NCBI GenBank assembly: GCA_964384555.1
Contig: CAYLLA010000002.1
Location: 1-64,000, forward strand
DNA: 64,000 nucleotides
Source: CAG-390 sp964384555
GTDB lineage: Bacteria; Bacillota; Clostridia; Oscillospirales; CAG-272
Reading direction: 5' to 3'
In this document: piece after piece, positions 1-8,272 of the stretch
How the letters are laid out: every line of letters starts with the position of its first letter
Position numbering within the stretch: position 1 is the stretch's first letter
Translations under genes and position numbers: made by a program
Notes under the pieces: generated by a model
Told to the model about the DNA's origin: nothing
Database searches by the model: none
What the model saw: the letters and a program-made list of their open reading frames with translations, nothing else

Positions 1-786
1 TTTTCCACAGTCCCCGGCATGACCGAGGATATGACCGAGTTTGTTCTTAACGTAAAGGGCATAGTTGCAAAGCTTCACACCTCAAATCCCAAGACCGTCA
101 TTCTTGACGTAACGGGACCCCACAAGGTGGTTGCAGGAGACATAAAGCAGGATTCTGATATTGAGATACTCAATCCCGATCATGTTTTGGCAACACTTTC
201 CGAGGGTGGACATATGTTTGCCGAGCTCACCTTTGAGTGCGGCCTCGGATATGTATCACAGGATCGCACCAACCTGATCCATGCCGATGCATACGGTCCT
301 AATGTCCGCCCGCCTAGCGGTCTCATATACACCGACTCGATCTACACACCTGTTTATAATGTCAGCTACAATGTGGAAAACACACGTGTGGGCAGTAACA
401 TTGCCGATTACGATAAGCTGACGCTTGAAGTCCTTACAAACGGGACTATAACGGCAAAAGAAGCGATTTCACTCGGCGCCAAGATTCTCAACGAGCATCT
501 CAACTTGTTTGTGGATTTGTCGGATGAAGCAAAGAACGCTGAAATAATGGTCGTTAGCGGCGAAAGCCCGAAGGAAAAAGTTCTTGAGATGACCATTGAG
601 GATCTTGACCTGTCCGTGCGCAGCTTCAACTGCTTGAAGCGTGCACAGATCGACACGGTCGCAGATCTTGTCAGCCGCTCCGAGGACGAAATGATCAAGG
701 TGCGTAACCTCGGTAAGAAATCGCTTGAAGAAGTTACCCAAAAGCTCCAATCGCTTGGTCTCGGCCTGCGCCGTGACGAAGAATAA
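1..786 (+). CDS. rpoA: RNA polymerase subunit alpha (5' end outside window)
   Basis: The frame is open from base 1, reading FSTVPGMTED before the first Met, so the gene starts upstream and only about 260 of the usual 310-320 residues are here. The alpha subunit forms the dimer scaffold for beta and beta-prime, and its C-terminal domain contacts UP elements and activators. The fragment keeps most of the N-terminal assembly domain. It ends with a helix-hairpin-helix alpha-CTD (LSVRSFNCLKRAQI through VRNLGKKSLEEV, roughly the last 60 residues), which is the DNA-binding part. rplQ follows 53 bp downstream, the standard end of the bacterial rpsM-rpsK-rpsD-rpoA-rplQ operon. Identification is firm; only the start is missing. 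Confidence 0.97.
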   Translation, partial: FSTVPGMTEDMTEFVLNVKGIVAKLHTSNPKTVILDVTGPHKVVAGDIKQDSDIEILNPDHVLATLSEGGHMFAELTFECGLGYVSQDRTNLIHADAYGPNVRPPSGLIYTDSIYTPVYNVSYNVENTRVGSNIADYDKLTLEVLTNGTITAKEAISLGAKILNEHLNLFVDLSDEAKNAEIMVVSGESPKEKVLEMTIEDLDLSVRSFNCLKRAQIDTVADLVSRSEDEMIKVRNLGKKSLEEVTQKLQSLGLGLRRDEE

Positions 787-839
787 GCGATGGGCGGGGT
801 AAAGCGAAACGAAAAGAAACATTAAGGAGGGAGCATAAG

Positions 840-1262
840 ATGCCCGGAACCAGAACGCTCGGCAGACCCACCGCTCACAGATACGCGATGCTTCGCGGAC
901 TTGTGACCTATCTGCTTGAGAACGGTAAGGTCGAGACGAATCTCACCCGTGCGAAGGAAGTTCGCGCGATGGCTGATAAGATGATCACTATCGGCAAAGA
1001 TAATACACTTGCAAGCCGCCGTGCTGCTCTTGCTTATATTACCAAAGAGGATGTTGTTACTAAGCTGTTCACACAGATAGCACCCCTCTATGCCGATGTA
1101 AACGGCGGTTACACCGCTATTTACAAGCTCGGTCCCCGTCGCGGCGATGCAGCCGAGATGGCTATCATCACTCTGACAAAGAGCGTTGAGGAAAAGGTCG
1201 AGGAAAAGAGCAAGAAGAAAGCCAAGAACGCTGATAAGGCGGAGGACGCAAAGGCCGAATAA
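840..1262 (+). CDS. rplQ: 50S ribosomal protein L17
   Basis: L17 of the large ribosomal subunit, 140 residues. The N-terminus MPGTRTLGRPTAHRYAMLRG and the following TNLTRAKEVR segment are the family signature. The last 25 residues are a low-complexity Lys/Glu tail (EEKVEEKSKKKAKNADKAED) that extends past the usual about 115-residue core; such tails vary between lineages. A strong ribosome site (aaggaggga) lies 7 nt before the ATG. The gene is cotranscribed with rpoA and followed by an intrinsic terminator, so it ends the ribosomal operon. Confidence 0.97.
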   Translation: MPGTRTLGRPTAHRYAMLRGLVTYLLENGKVETNLTRAKEVRAMADKMITIGKDNTLASRRAALAYITKEDVVTKLFTQIAPLYADVNGGYTAIYKLGPRRGDAAEMAIITLTKSVEEKVEEKSKKKAKNADKAEDAKAE

Positions 1263-1290
1263 GCCTGCGTACTCAAGGGCTGACCCGCCA

Positions 1291-1317
1291 AAGGTGGGTC
1301 GGCCCACTTTTTCTTAA
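1291..1317 (+). terminator. Terminator after rplQ
   Basis: The stem aaggtggg / cccactttt, with one G-U pair and a TCGG loop, runs straight into a T-rich tract. It closes the ribosomal-protein operon. Confidence 0.8.
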
Positions 1318-1324
1318 AAAAAGA

Positions 1325-1353
1325 TTGACAATCGCTTGCCGATAATGTATAAT
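1325..1353 (+). promoter_or_regulatory. Consensus sigma-A promoter for hisS
   Basis: TTGACA, a 17-bp spacer and TATAAT, a perfect match to the vegetative consensus. Transcription would start near 1361, leaving a leader of about 117 nt before hisS. I see no T-box (no TGGNACCGCG-like element) and no attenuator in that leader. Confidence 0.85.
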
Positions 1354-1477
1354 TAAAAGACGTGAAAATGATCGATCGGATCGGTATGACGAGAGGATCG
1401 AAATAATATAAAACCAAGAAATAACACGAAAATAAAAACAGAGCCTCCCCGTATGGCGCGAGGAAAAGGGAGAAAAG

Positions 1478-2707
1478 ATGCAACTTATAAAAACACCGAC
1501 CAAGGGTATGAACGACTATCTTCCGCGCGAGACCAGACTGCGCGAGTATGTTAAGAGCGTTATTATCCGCGCTTATGAAAAGAGCGGATTTTCAATGATC
1601 GAGACCCCGGCAGTTGAACATATAGAAAACCTTACCGGCAAAAACGGCGGCGATAACGAAAAGCTGATATTCAAGATCATGAAGCGCGGCGAAAAGCTTA
1701 ACGAGGCGGCCGCGGGCGATGCCGAGCTGTGCGACAGCGGACTGAGATACGATCTTACCGTGCCGCTTTCAAGATACTACGCAAACAATCAAGCCAAGCT
1801 TACAACTCCGTTTATGGCTATGCAGATAGGCAATGTTTGGCGCGCCGACCGTCCGCAAAAGGGGCGTTTTCGCCAATTTACGCAGTGTGATATCGATATC
1901 CTCGGCGATGCCACACCGCTGGCTGAGATCACACTCATCTCCGCCACAACGGGTGTTTTGCGTGAGTTGGGCTTTGATAACTTCACCGTCCGCATAAACG
2001 ACCGCCGCCTGCTTAAGGTGTGCGCCGATTATTGCGGCTTTGCGCCGGAGGATTGTGACCGCGTGTTCATCTCGCTCGATAAGATGGATAAGATCGGTCT
2101 TGGCGGGGTCAGAGAGGATCTTATATCCGAGGGCTTTGCGCCCGAGATGGTAGATAAATATATCGCACTGTATGATGGCGGTGATGTAAGCGTTTCGGAC
2201 TTCGTGCGTGACCGTCTCGCGGGAAATGGTGCGGATATTGCGGCATCGCTTGAGGGGATAATGCGCTGTGCCACCGCGGCAACGGCGGGCGGGTGCAGTC
2301 TTAAATTCGATCCTACCCTCGTGCGCGGCATGTCCTATTACACCGGCACAATATTTGAGATAAGCATGGATGGCTACGGCTACGCAGTTGGCGGCGGCGG
2401 AAGATATGACGAGATGCTGGCCAAGTTCTCCGGAATGAAGACCCCCGCGTGCGGCTTTTCACTTGGTTTTGAGCGCATAGTGGCCGCACTGGCAGACCGC
2501 GGCTTTGAGCCGCCGGCGGCAGAACGTCGCGTGGTATTTTTGGCCGCAAAGGGAATGGACGAGGAGCGCATGCTTGCCATGTTTGCGGATGCGGCGGCTC
2601 TGCGTACCGAGGGCGCACAGGTGCTCGTTACCCCGCGCATGAAAAATGTGGGCTTCCAAAAGACCAAGCTCTCGGAGGACGGATATACCGAGTTCGTTGA
2701 ATATTGA
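1478..2707 (+). CDS. hisS: Histidyl-tRNA synthetase
   Basis: Class II aminoacyl-tRNA synthetase that charges tRNA-His, 409 residues. Visible motifs are the N-terminal KGMNDYLPRE (motif 1 region), GNVWRADRPQKGRFRQF (motif 2), the histidine-binding LVRGMSYYTGTIFE, and GFSLGFERI (motif 3). The anticodon-binding part after motif 3 is short, about 80 residues and ending TEFVEY, where the E. coli enzyme has roughly 100. The stop is only 30 bp before a perfect terminator, so this is not a local frameshift. Short-tailed HisRS forms occur in Clostridia as far as I recall. The start is set by aaaagggag 6-8 nt upstream. HisZ, the regulatory paralog, is less likely because the histidine-binding motif is complete. 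Confidence 0.93.
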   Translation: MQLIKTPTKGMNDYLPRETRLREYVKSVIIRAYEKSGFSMIETPAVEHIENLTGKNGGDNEKLIFKIMKRGEKLNEAAAGDAELCDSGLRYDLTVPLSRYYANNQAKLTTPFMAMQIGNVWRADRPQKGRFRQFTQCDIDILGDATPLAEITLISATTGVLRELGFDNFTVRINDRRLLKVCADYCGFAPEDCDRVFISLDKMDKIGLGGVREDLISEGFAPEMVDKYIALYDGGDVSVSDFVRDRLAGNGADIAASLEGIMRCATAATAGGCSLKFDPTLVRGMSYYTGTIFEISMDGYGYAVGGGGRYDEMLAKFSGMKTPACGFSLGFERIVAALADRGFEPPAAERRVVFLAAKGMDEERMLAMFADAAALRTEGAQVLVTPRMKNVGFQKTKLSEDGYTEFVEY

Positions 2708-2735
2708 TCTATCTATATAATATATATTTTTTCAT

Positions 2736-2776
2736 AAAAACACAGCCGAGTCGCATGACTCGGCTGTGTTTTTTTA
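2736..2776 (+). terminator. Strong terminator after hisS
   Basis: A perfect 17-bp stem (aaaaacacagccgagtc and its complement) with the loop GCAT, followed by an unbroken T run. Confidence 0.93.
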
Positions 2777-2865
2777 GCGGCGATAGTATGTTGTAACGAC
2801 AAAAACTTTACTTTTCAGCGTCACCATATTGAACAACCCATCAGGCGCCACGCTCCTGTTTCCGC

Positions 2866-3003
2866 ATTGAGTGTGCTCCCCATACAGAAAGCACGTTCAG
2901 AGTGCGCAGCCTACCTCATCCGTCACGCTTTGCGTGACACCTTCCCCCACTGGGGAAGGCTGGGCTGGAATCTGAACTTAATTATATAGATATATAGAAA
3001 GCA
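2866..3003. repeat. Intergenic repeat, copy 1
   Basis: This stretch begins attgagtgtgctcc. It contains gcgcagcctacctcatccgt, a short palindrome (cgtcacgctttgcgtgacac), an inverted pair around cttcccccactggggaag, and ends tatagaaagcaa. The same order of blocks with point differences recurs at 54851-55025. This looks like a dispersed palindromic intergenic element. Similar 'CTCATCCGTCACG' elements are common in gut Clostridia as far as I know. No coding potential is seen. Confidence 0.6.
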
Positions 3004-3063
3004 ATAATTTAGAGTTGTAATATCTATCGTTGTCTATACGGCTATGCACTATGTTTGTACTAC

Positions 3064-3127
3064 CCCAAGCCTCCCTTGTGTAAAGGGAGGTGGCCGAGCG
3101 TGTGGGCGAGGTCGGAGGGATTGTTCG
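3064..3127. repeat. Second palindromic intergenic block
   Basis: The hairpin cctcccttgtgtaaagggagg is followed by tggccgagcgtgtgggcgag. It reads like a diverged copy, in opposite orientation, of the palindromic half of the element just upstream. Together the two blocks fill the 444-bp gap between hisS and the convergent symporter gene. Confidence 0.4.
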
Positions 3128-3151
3128 ATGACTTTCGTAATATTTTAGATA

Positions 3152-4603
3152 CTACATCTTAGTAGTGGTATCGCTGAAATTTTTTGATATTGCCGCTGTC
3201 TCCATGCGGACCTCGCGGCGGAGGGCGAGCAAGGCGGCAAGGTTTATCATAGTCATCACGCCGATGATCATATCCGCTATCGCCCAAGCAGAGGCGGCCG
3301 TCATTACCGCGCCGATATACGCGGAGGCGGCATAGATCACATTGAAACACGCAACTGCGCGGCGGCGAGCGGCCGCGCTAAGGCCAAGCTGTGCTATGCA
3401 CTCCTGACCGTAAAATGCCCAGCACGCAACGGTCGCGGCGGCAAACAGTAAAACGGCGGCGGCAAGCGGCAAAACAGCCCACTCGCCAAGCGCCGCGGCG
3501 TATGCCGCTATCGTCATCATGGCAGGGTCGTGACTGTAGAGCACAGCCGCATCATAATTTGTAAGTACCACCAAAGCCGTCGCGGCGGCAAGCATCAGCG
3601 TATCAACCATCACCTCGGCAATGCCCATAAAGCCCTGCCGCACCGCCGAGCTTGTGTCGGCGGTCGCGTGCGCAAGTGGGGAAGTCCCACTGCCTGCCTC
3701 GTTAGATATCAGCCCGCGGCTCACACCCGAGCGCACGGCTCGAGAGGTAAAAAAGCCGAATATGCCGCCGATGATCCGCGCGGATATGCCGCCGTTGCCC
3801 GCAACATCTTCCGTAAAGCTAAAGGCATCTTGCAGGATAAAGGCAAGCACCCGCGGCAACTCACCCGCACGCAGGATCAGTGCCGCTATCGATAGAATAA
3901 AAAATCCAACGCTAATAAACGGCACTATCGCACCGCAAAGGGAGGAGATGCGCCGTCCGCCTCCGCGTGCGATAAAAAATACAGCCAAGGCCATCAAAGC
4001 ACCGAATATCCGCGGGTCTAAACCGGTACTGCCCAAAAGTGCACCCGCCGCGGCGTTGACCTGTATCATGCACCCCATTCCAATGGCGTTGAGGATGCAA
4101 AGCAGTGCAAACAAGCGCCCTGCCCACCTGCCGCGCCGCGGACGTGCGGGATCTCCAAACGCATCCTCTATGTATATCGGCGCACCTCCGTGCCACTCTC
4201 CGCCAATGCGCCGGCGGTGCTTTATTCCAAGCAAAGTCTCGGAATATTTCAGCGAGGTCGCAAGCAGTGCGGAGATCATCATCCAAAACACCGCGCCCGC
4301 GCCGCCCGCCCATACAGCGGCGGAAACACCTGCAATGTTGCCCACGCCAAGCGTTCCCGCAAGTGCCAGCGCCAGTGCGCGGGCAGGGGAGTTGCGCCCG
4401 GTGCGCTCGCCGGGCGTTTGGGGCGTGTTGCTTCCTTTGCCATTTGCACGTTCATCGTGCGCCTGTGATGAGTGCAGCATACGCACACCGCGCCAAAGCC
4501 TGCGCGGGTGCCAAAGGCCTGTGTATATCCCAAGGTAAAGCCCGGATGCCGAAAGCGCCGCGGGCAACAGCGCGCCGAGTATACGACTGAAAAGATCTAT
4601 CAT
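3152..4603 (-). CDS. Sodium:alanine/glycine symporter (AGCS family)
   Basis: Polytopic membrane protein of 483 residues that should import small neutral amino acids with sodium. It shows the family signatures LGVGNIAGVSAAV near the N-terminus and the conserved SNEAGSGTSPLAHATADT segment, with about ten hydrophobic spans. The usual AGCS N-terminus is interrupted by a hydrophilic stretch (about residues 40-75, SSQAHDERANGKGSNTP) before the first core motif. I chose the ATG at 4603 because cggag lies 5 nt upstream; an in-frame ATG six codons earlier has no such site. It is a single gene, divergent from groES and convergent with hisS. The exact substrate cannot be told from sequence. Confidence 0.88.
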   Translation of the reverse strand: MIDLFSRILGALLPAALSASGLYLGIYTGLWHPRRLWRGVRMLHSSQAHDERANGKGSNTPQTPGERTGRNSPARALALALAGTLGVGNIAGVSAAVWAGGAGAVFWMMISALLATSLKYSETLLGIKHRRRIGGEWHGGAPIYIEDAFGDPARPRRGRWAGRLFALLCILNAIGMGCMIQVNAAAGALLGSTGLDPRIFGALMALAVFFIARGGGRRISSLCGAIVPFISVGFFILSIAALILRAGELPRVLAFILQDAFSFTEDVAGNGGISARIIGGIFGFFTSRAVRSGVSRGLISNEAGSGTSPLAHATADTSSAVRQGFMGIAEVMVDTLMLAAATALVVLTNYDAAVLYSHDPAMMTIAAYAAALGEWAVLPLAAAVLLFAAATVACWAFYGQECIAQLGLSAAARRRAVACFNVIYAASAYIGAVMTAASAWAIADMIIGVMTMINLAALLALRREVRMETAAISKNFSDTTTKM

Positions 4604-4731
4604 GTAAGCTCCGTGCGACATTTATTTTCGTTTTATCGCATTATAATATATATTCGGACACCGTGTTGGCAATTACAAAATCGTCTGCTAAAAATAAATG
4701 TTAAATATGTGTTAATTCACGCTCTAACCCC

Positions 4732-4759
4732 TTGATTTTTTCCAATATCGTGGTACAAT
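4732..4759 (+). promoter_or_regulatory. groESL promoter
   Basis: TTGATT, 16 bp, TACAAT, placed just ahead of the CIRCE operator so that the operator covers the transcription start. Confidence 0.7.
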
Positions 4760-4771
4760 TATACTTGTAAG

Positions 4772-4798
4772 TTAGCACTCGGGTCAAACGAGTGCCAA
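4772..4798 (+). promoter_or_regulatory. CIRCE operator (HrcA binding site)
   Basis: TTAGCACTC, 9 bp, GAGTGCCAA. Eight of nine positions of the right arm mirror the left arm, and the consensus is TTAGCACTC-N9-GAGTGCTAA. HrcA repression of groESL in unstressed cells is the known function of this element in Firmicutes; hrcA itself is not in the window. Confidence 0.95.
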
Positions 4799-4855
4799 TA
4801 GAACGATAAAAGAAATAGCGCAGACTAAAGCGCGGAATTCCAAGGAGGAATAATT

Positions 4856-5143
4856 ATGAACATCAAACCGTTGGCTGACAGAGTTGTAATAAAGCTCGTC
4901 GAGGCGGAGGAAAAAACAAAGGCGGGTATCATTCTTACATCCGCCGCACAGGAAAAGCCCCAGATCGCTGAGGTAGTGGCAGTGGGTCCCGGCAAGACCA
5001 ACGATGACGGCAAGCTCGTTCCCGTTGCTCTCAAGGTAGGCGACAAGGTCATCGCCAGCAAGTACGCGGGCACCGAGGTAAAGCTTGACGGTACCGAGTA
5101 CACCATCATTTCCGAAAAAGACGTTCTCGCCGTTATCGACTGA
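4856..5143 (+). CDS. groES: Co-chaperonin GroES
   Basis: The 95-residue lid of the chaperonin. It starts MNIKPLADRVVIKLVEAEEK, contains the mobile-loop region (KTKAGIILTSAAQEKP), and ends with the typical EKDVLAVID. GroES forms a heptamer that caps GroEL so that substrate proteins fold inside. A strong aaggagg site lies 8 nt upstream. It is the first gene of a CIRCE-controlled heat-shock operon with groEL 33 bp downstream. Confidence 0.98.
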   Translation: MNIKPLADRVVIKLVEAEEKTKAGIILTSAAQEKPQIAEVVAVGPGKTNDDGKLVPVALKVGDKVIASKYAGTEVKLDGTEYTIISEKDVLAVID

Positions 5144-5176
5144 GGACAAAAGTAAACCACAGGAGGACAGATCATT

Positions 5177-6814
5177 ATGGCAAAAGATATTCTTTACGGT
5201 ATAGACGCAAGAAACGCACTGCTCCGCGGCGTTGATAAATTGGCGGACACAGTTAAGATCACACTCGGCCCGAAGGGCAGAAATGTCGTTCTTGATAAAA
5301 AATACGGCGCACCCCTCATCACAAACGATGGTGTTACCATCGCCAAGGAGATCGAGCTTGAGGATCCCGCCGAGAACATGGGCGCACAGCTTGTAAAAGA
5401 GGTCGCCACAAAGACCAATGATGCAGCCGGTGACGGTACTACCACCGCTACCCTGCTTGCACAGGCAATGATCCATGAGGGCATGAAGAACGTTACCGCG
5501 GGTGCAAACCCCATGGTCCTTCGCAAGGGCATGAAAAAGGCTGTTGATCGCGCTGTTGAGTGCCTCAAGGCCGGTTCTAAAAAGGTCAACGGTTCGGATG
5601 ATATCGCCCGCGTCGGTACTATCTCCGCAGGCGACGAGGTGATCGGTACACTTATCGCCAACGCTATGGAAAAGGTCACCGCCGACGGTGTTATCACCGT
5701 TGAGGAGTCCAAGACCTCCGAGACCTATTCCGAGGTCGTTGAGGGCATGCAGTTCGACCGCGGCTACCTCTCCCCCTACATGGCAACAGATATGGAAAAG
5801 ATGGAGGCAGTGCTTGATGACTGCTACATCCTTATCACAGATAAAAAGATCTCCTCTGTTCAGGATATCCTGCCCCTGCTTGAGCAGATCGTTCAGGCCG
5901 GCAAGAAGCTTTTGATCATCGCCGAGGATGTTGAGGGCGAGGCTCTCACCACCATCGTGCTCAATAAGCTCCGCGGCACATTCACCTGTGTTGCCGTTAA
6001 GGCGCCCTCTTTTGGCGAAAAGAGAAAAGAGATGCTCCGCGATATCGCTATCCTCACCGGCGGCGAGGTCGTAACGAGCGAGCTTGGTCTTGAGCTTAAG
6101 GATGCTACCATGCAGCAGCTCGGCCACGCACGTCAGGTCAAGGTCAACAAGGAGAACACCATCATCGTTGACGGTTCCGGCAACAGCGAGGCTATCAGCG
6201 ACCGCGTAGCGCAGATCCGCTCCGAGATCGAGCACGTGACCTCCGATTTCGATCGCGAGAAGCTTCAGGAAAGACTTGCAAAGCTCGCCGGCGGTGTTGC
6301 GGTCATCAAAGTCGGTGCCGCTACCGAGGTCGAGATGAAGGAAAAGAAGCTCCGCATCGAGGATGCGCTTAACGCAACTCGCGCCGCAGTTGAGGAGGGC
6401 ATAGTCCCCGGCGGCGGAACAGCATACCTCAATGTCATCTCCGAGGTCGAAAAGCTTGTAAAGACCGTTGAGGGTGATGAAAAGACCGGTGTTCGCATCG
6501 TTCTTAAGGCTCTTGAGGCCCCTGTACGTCAGATCGCTGCCAATGCGGGACTTGATGAGGGCGTTGTTGTAAGCAAGATCCTTTCCGCTCGCAAGCCCGG
6601 CTGGGGCTTTGATGCCTACAATGAGACCTATGTCGATATGATCGGCGCAGGCATCGTTGACCCGACCAAGGTCACACGCTCCGCACTTCAAAATGCCGCT
6701 TCCATCGCCGCGACCATCCTCACCACCGAGTCAGTCGTTGCAAATCAAAAGGAAGATCCCGCCGCTGCAGCTGCTGCAAATGCCGCAATGAACGCAGGCG
6801 GAGGTATGTATTGA
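5177..6814 (+). CDS. groEL: Chaperonin GroEL
   Basis: ATP-driven folding chamber, 545 residues, the normal length. The nucleotide-binding DGTTTATLLAQ is near residue 87, the apical domain is in the middle, GIVPGGGTAYL is in the C-terminal third, and the flexible tail ends GGGMY. An aggagg site sits 10 nt before the ATG. Codon bias on the sense strand creates a very long open frame on the opposite strand, which I regard as spurious. A GC-rich terminator follows. Confidence 0.99.
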   Translation: MAKDILYGIDARNALLRGVDKLADTVKITLGPKGRNVVLDKKYGAPLITNDGVTIAKEIELEDPAENMGAQLVKEVATKTNDAAGDGTTTATLLAQAMIHEGMKNVTAGANPMVLRKGMKKAVDRAVECLKAGSKKVNGSDDIARVGTISAGDEVIGTLIANAMEKVTADGVITVEESKTSETYSEVVEGMQFDRGYLSPYMATDMEKMEAVLDDCYILITDKKISSVQDILPLLEQIVQAGKKLLIIAEDVEGEALTTIVLNKLRGTFTCVAVKAPSFGEKRKEMLRDIAILTGGEVVTSELGLELKDATMQQLGHARQVKVNKENTIIVDGSGNSEAISDRVAQIRSEIEHVTSDFDREKLQERLAKLAGGVAVIKVGAATEVEMKEKKLRIEDALNATRAAVEEGIVPGGGTAYLNVISEVEKLVKTVEGDEKTGVRIVLKALEAPVRQIAANAGLDEGVVVSKILSARKPGWGFDAYNETYVDMIGAGIVDPTKVTRSALQNAASIAATILTTESVVANQKEDPAAAAAANAAMNAGGGMY

Positions 6815-6853
6815 TCTAAATAATATCTCGGCCGCTTACCGGTCGTGATACCC

Positions 6854-6894
6854 CCCTGCCGCCGCAGATGTCTGCGGCGGCAGGGCTCTTTTTG
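6854..6894 (+). terminator. Terminator after groEL
   Basis: The 15-bp arms ccctgccgccgcaga / tctgcggcggcaggg are followed by gctcttttt. The loop is tight, so the innermost pairs are probably open. Confidence 0.9.
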
Positions 6895-7028
6895 GGCGAG
6901 CGAGCAAGGCGTGTGCGAGGGCGGATAACTTTCTTTTATGTGTCAATTACGGTACTTTGTTTTTCGTATAAGATGCGTGTTTTTTTGTAAATATCTCATT
7001 ATTTTTTGTTGTAGATGCAATAAAAATA

Positions 7029-7057
7029 TTGACACGCTTTTTTTATTGTGCTATAAT
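7029..7057 (+). promoter_or_regulatory. Consensus promoter
   Basis: TTGACA, 17 bp, TATAAT. It drives the secreted-protein gene at 7104, with a start site near 7064 and a 40-nt leader. Confidence 0.85.
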
Positions 7058-7103
7058 TAGGTCAACTTAATTGGCCACGGGCCATAAAGAAAGGTGAAAA
7101 ACA

Positions 7104-8036
7104 ATGAAAAAAGTACTTTCTGTTCTTCTTTGCGCTATGATGCTGGCATCCATGCTCTGCATGTCGATATCCGCCGCTGATTACGCCACTGCCGCTGACG
7201 GCGATGTTCTTTACGAGGTAAAGTTCAACGAGACAGCAGGCTTTGTTCCCGCCACCATTTCGGATGTCAAAGGTGGTCACTCTGTTGATGTCTCCGAAGA
7301 TGGCAAAACGGTAAAACTCTCCTTTAATGACGTTGCAGCCGGAAGATTCTTCTGGGGCGGCGCTTTTGAGGGCTTTGAGATCGGCGAGGGCAAAACATAC
7401 ACTCTTTCTGGTAAGATCCAAATAGAAGGCACTAATGCCGGTGTCTATTACAACCCGCCTACAACCGATCCCGAGACCAACTACACCAAAATGTACGGTG
7501 TATACGGTGGTCGTGCCGACAAACATGACATGTCTCTTGTTTTCGGCGGCAAAAAGTATGTCGGCTCTGTTACCAAGGAAGATGGAACTCTTCTTTGCGA
7601 TGGCACTAATTATGCATCGTATGACTTCCAGGCCGCTATGGCAGCTAATGCAGATGGTTTCTGCCAGGTAGATATCGTGGCGGATGGTTGGGACTACTCC
7701 GTTTACTTCAACGGCGTTCTCTTTGATAAGCACATCGGTTCTGCTGACGAGTTTATTCCCGGCACAAACAACACTGTTGGTTTTGGACTGTATCTTTACA
7801 ACAGGAATTCTGCTGTTACAGCCAAAGATTTCGTTCTCTACAAGGGCGATGTTGTTAACAACGCACCCGTTGTTACCGAGCCTGTAACAGAACCCGTAAC
7901 CGAGCCTGTAACCGAGCCTGTAACAGAGCCCATCGCTCCCTCCACCGGCGATAACGCTGTTATCATCGTTTTGGCCGTTGCCATGGTCGCTCTGCTCGGC
8001 ACTGCCGTAACAGTTAAGACTGTTCGCGAGAAATGA
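7104..8036 (+). CDS. Secreted surface protein with VTEP repeats and C-terminal anchor
   Basis: A 310-residue protein of unknown function. Residues 1-25 are a Sec signal (KKVLSVLLCAMMLASMLCM, likely cut after SAA). Residues 30-250 form a domain with a lectin or jelly-roll-like appearance that I cannot assign. Then come five copies of the 4-residue repeat VTEP, a PSTGDNA motif, one hydrophobic span and a basic KTVREK end. This tail resembles a degenerate cell-wall-sorting signal or a simple membrane anchor; the exact LPXTG motif is absent. It has its own consensus promoter and terminator, so it is monocistronic and probably abundant. A substrate-binding or structural surface role is a guess. 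Confidence 0.75.
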   Translation: MKKVLSVLLCAMMLASMLCMSISAADYATAADGDVLYEVKFNETAGFVPATISDVKGGHSVDVSEDGKTVKLSFNDVAAGRFFWGGAFEGFEIGEGKTYTLSGKIQIEGTNAGVYYNPPTTDPETNYTKMYGVYGGRADKHDMSLVFGGKKYVGSVTKEDGTLLCDGTNYASYDFQAAMAANADGFCQVDIVADGWDYSVYFNGVLFDKHIGSADEFIPGTNNTVGFGLYLYNRNSAVTAKDFVLYKGDVVNNAPVVTEPVTEPVTEPVTEPVTEPIAPSTGDNAVIIVLAVAMVALLGTAVTVKTVREK

Positions 8037-8057
8037 TCGAGTGATCATTTAATATAG

Positions 8058-8092
8058 GAGACTGTCGCTACGGCGACAGTCTCTGTTTTTTT
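8058..8092 (+). terminator. Terminator
   Basis: The 11-bp stem gagactgtcgc / gcgacagtctc with the loop TACG is followed by gttttttt. Confidence 0.93.
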
Positions 8093-8167
8093 GAGTGTGT
8101 CGCAACCGCGGGTTGCGGAATAATCAAAAAAATCGGTTGCGGGCGCCGCAAAAACGATCTTTGTTGC

Positions 8168-8196
8168 TTGACATTCTTCGCGCATTGCGGTATAAT
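8168..8196 (+). promoter_or_regulatory. Consensus promoter for glcK
   Basis: TTGACA, 17 bp, TATAAT. Its position shows that the ATG-like codon at 8168 cannot be the translation start, because transcription begins around 8203. Confidence 0.88.
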
Positions 8197-8272
8197 ATCA
8201 TCAGAGGCAGTGCGCAGGTGCGCACGCATGCCAAAATCAGCAAACAGCCGCAACCGCGGCGGGAGGACTAAA

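Noticed and set aside
1354..1477. T-box leader before hisS
   Set aside because: No T-box sequence, no specifier stem and no leader terminator in about 120 nt.
4784..6691. A 635-codon open frame antisense to groEL
   Set aside because: It mirrors groEL codon bias, lacks a ribosome site and family, and covers the CIRCE-groES-groEL region on the wrong strand.
8168..8272. Longer glucokinase start at 8168
   Set aside because: That codon is the -35 box of a perfect promoter; the TTG at 8273 has a good ribosome site and begins at the conserved N-terminus.
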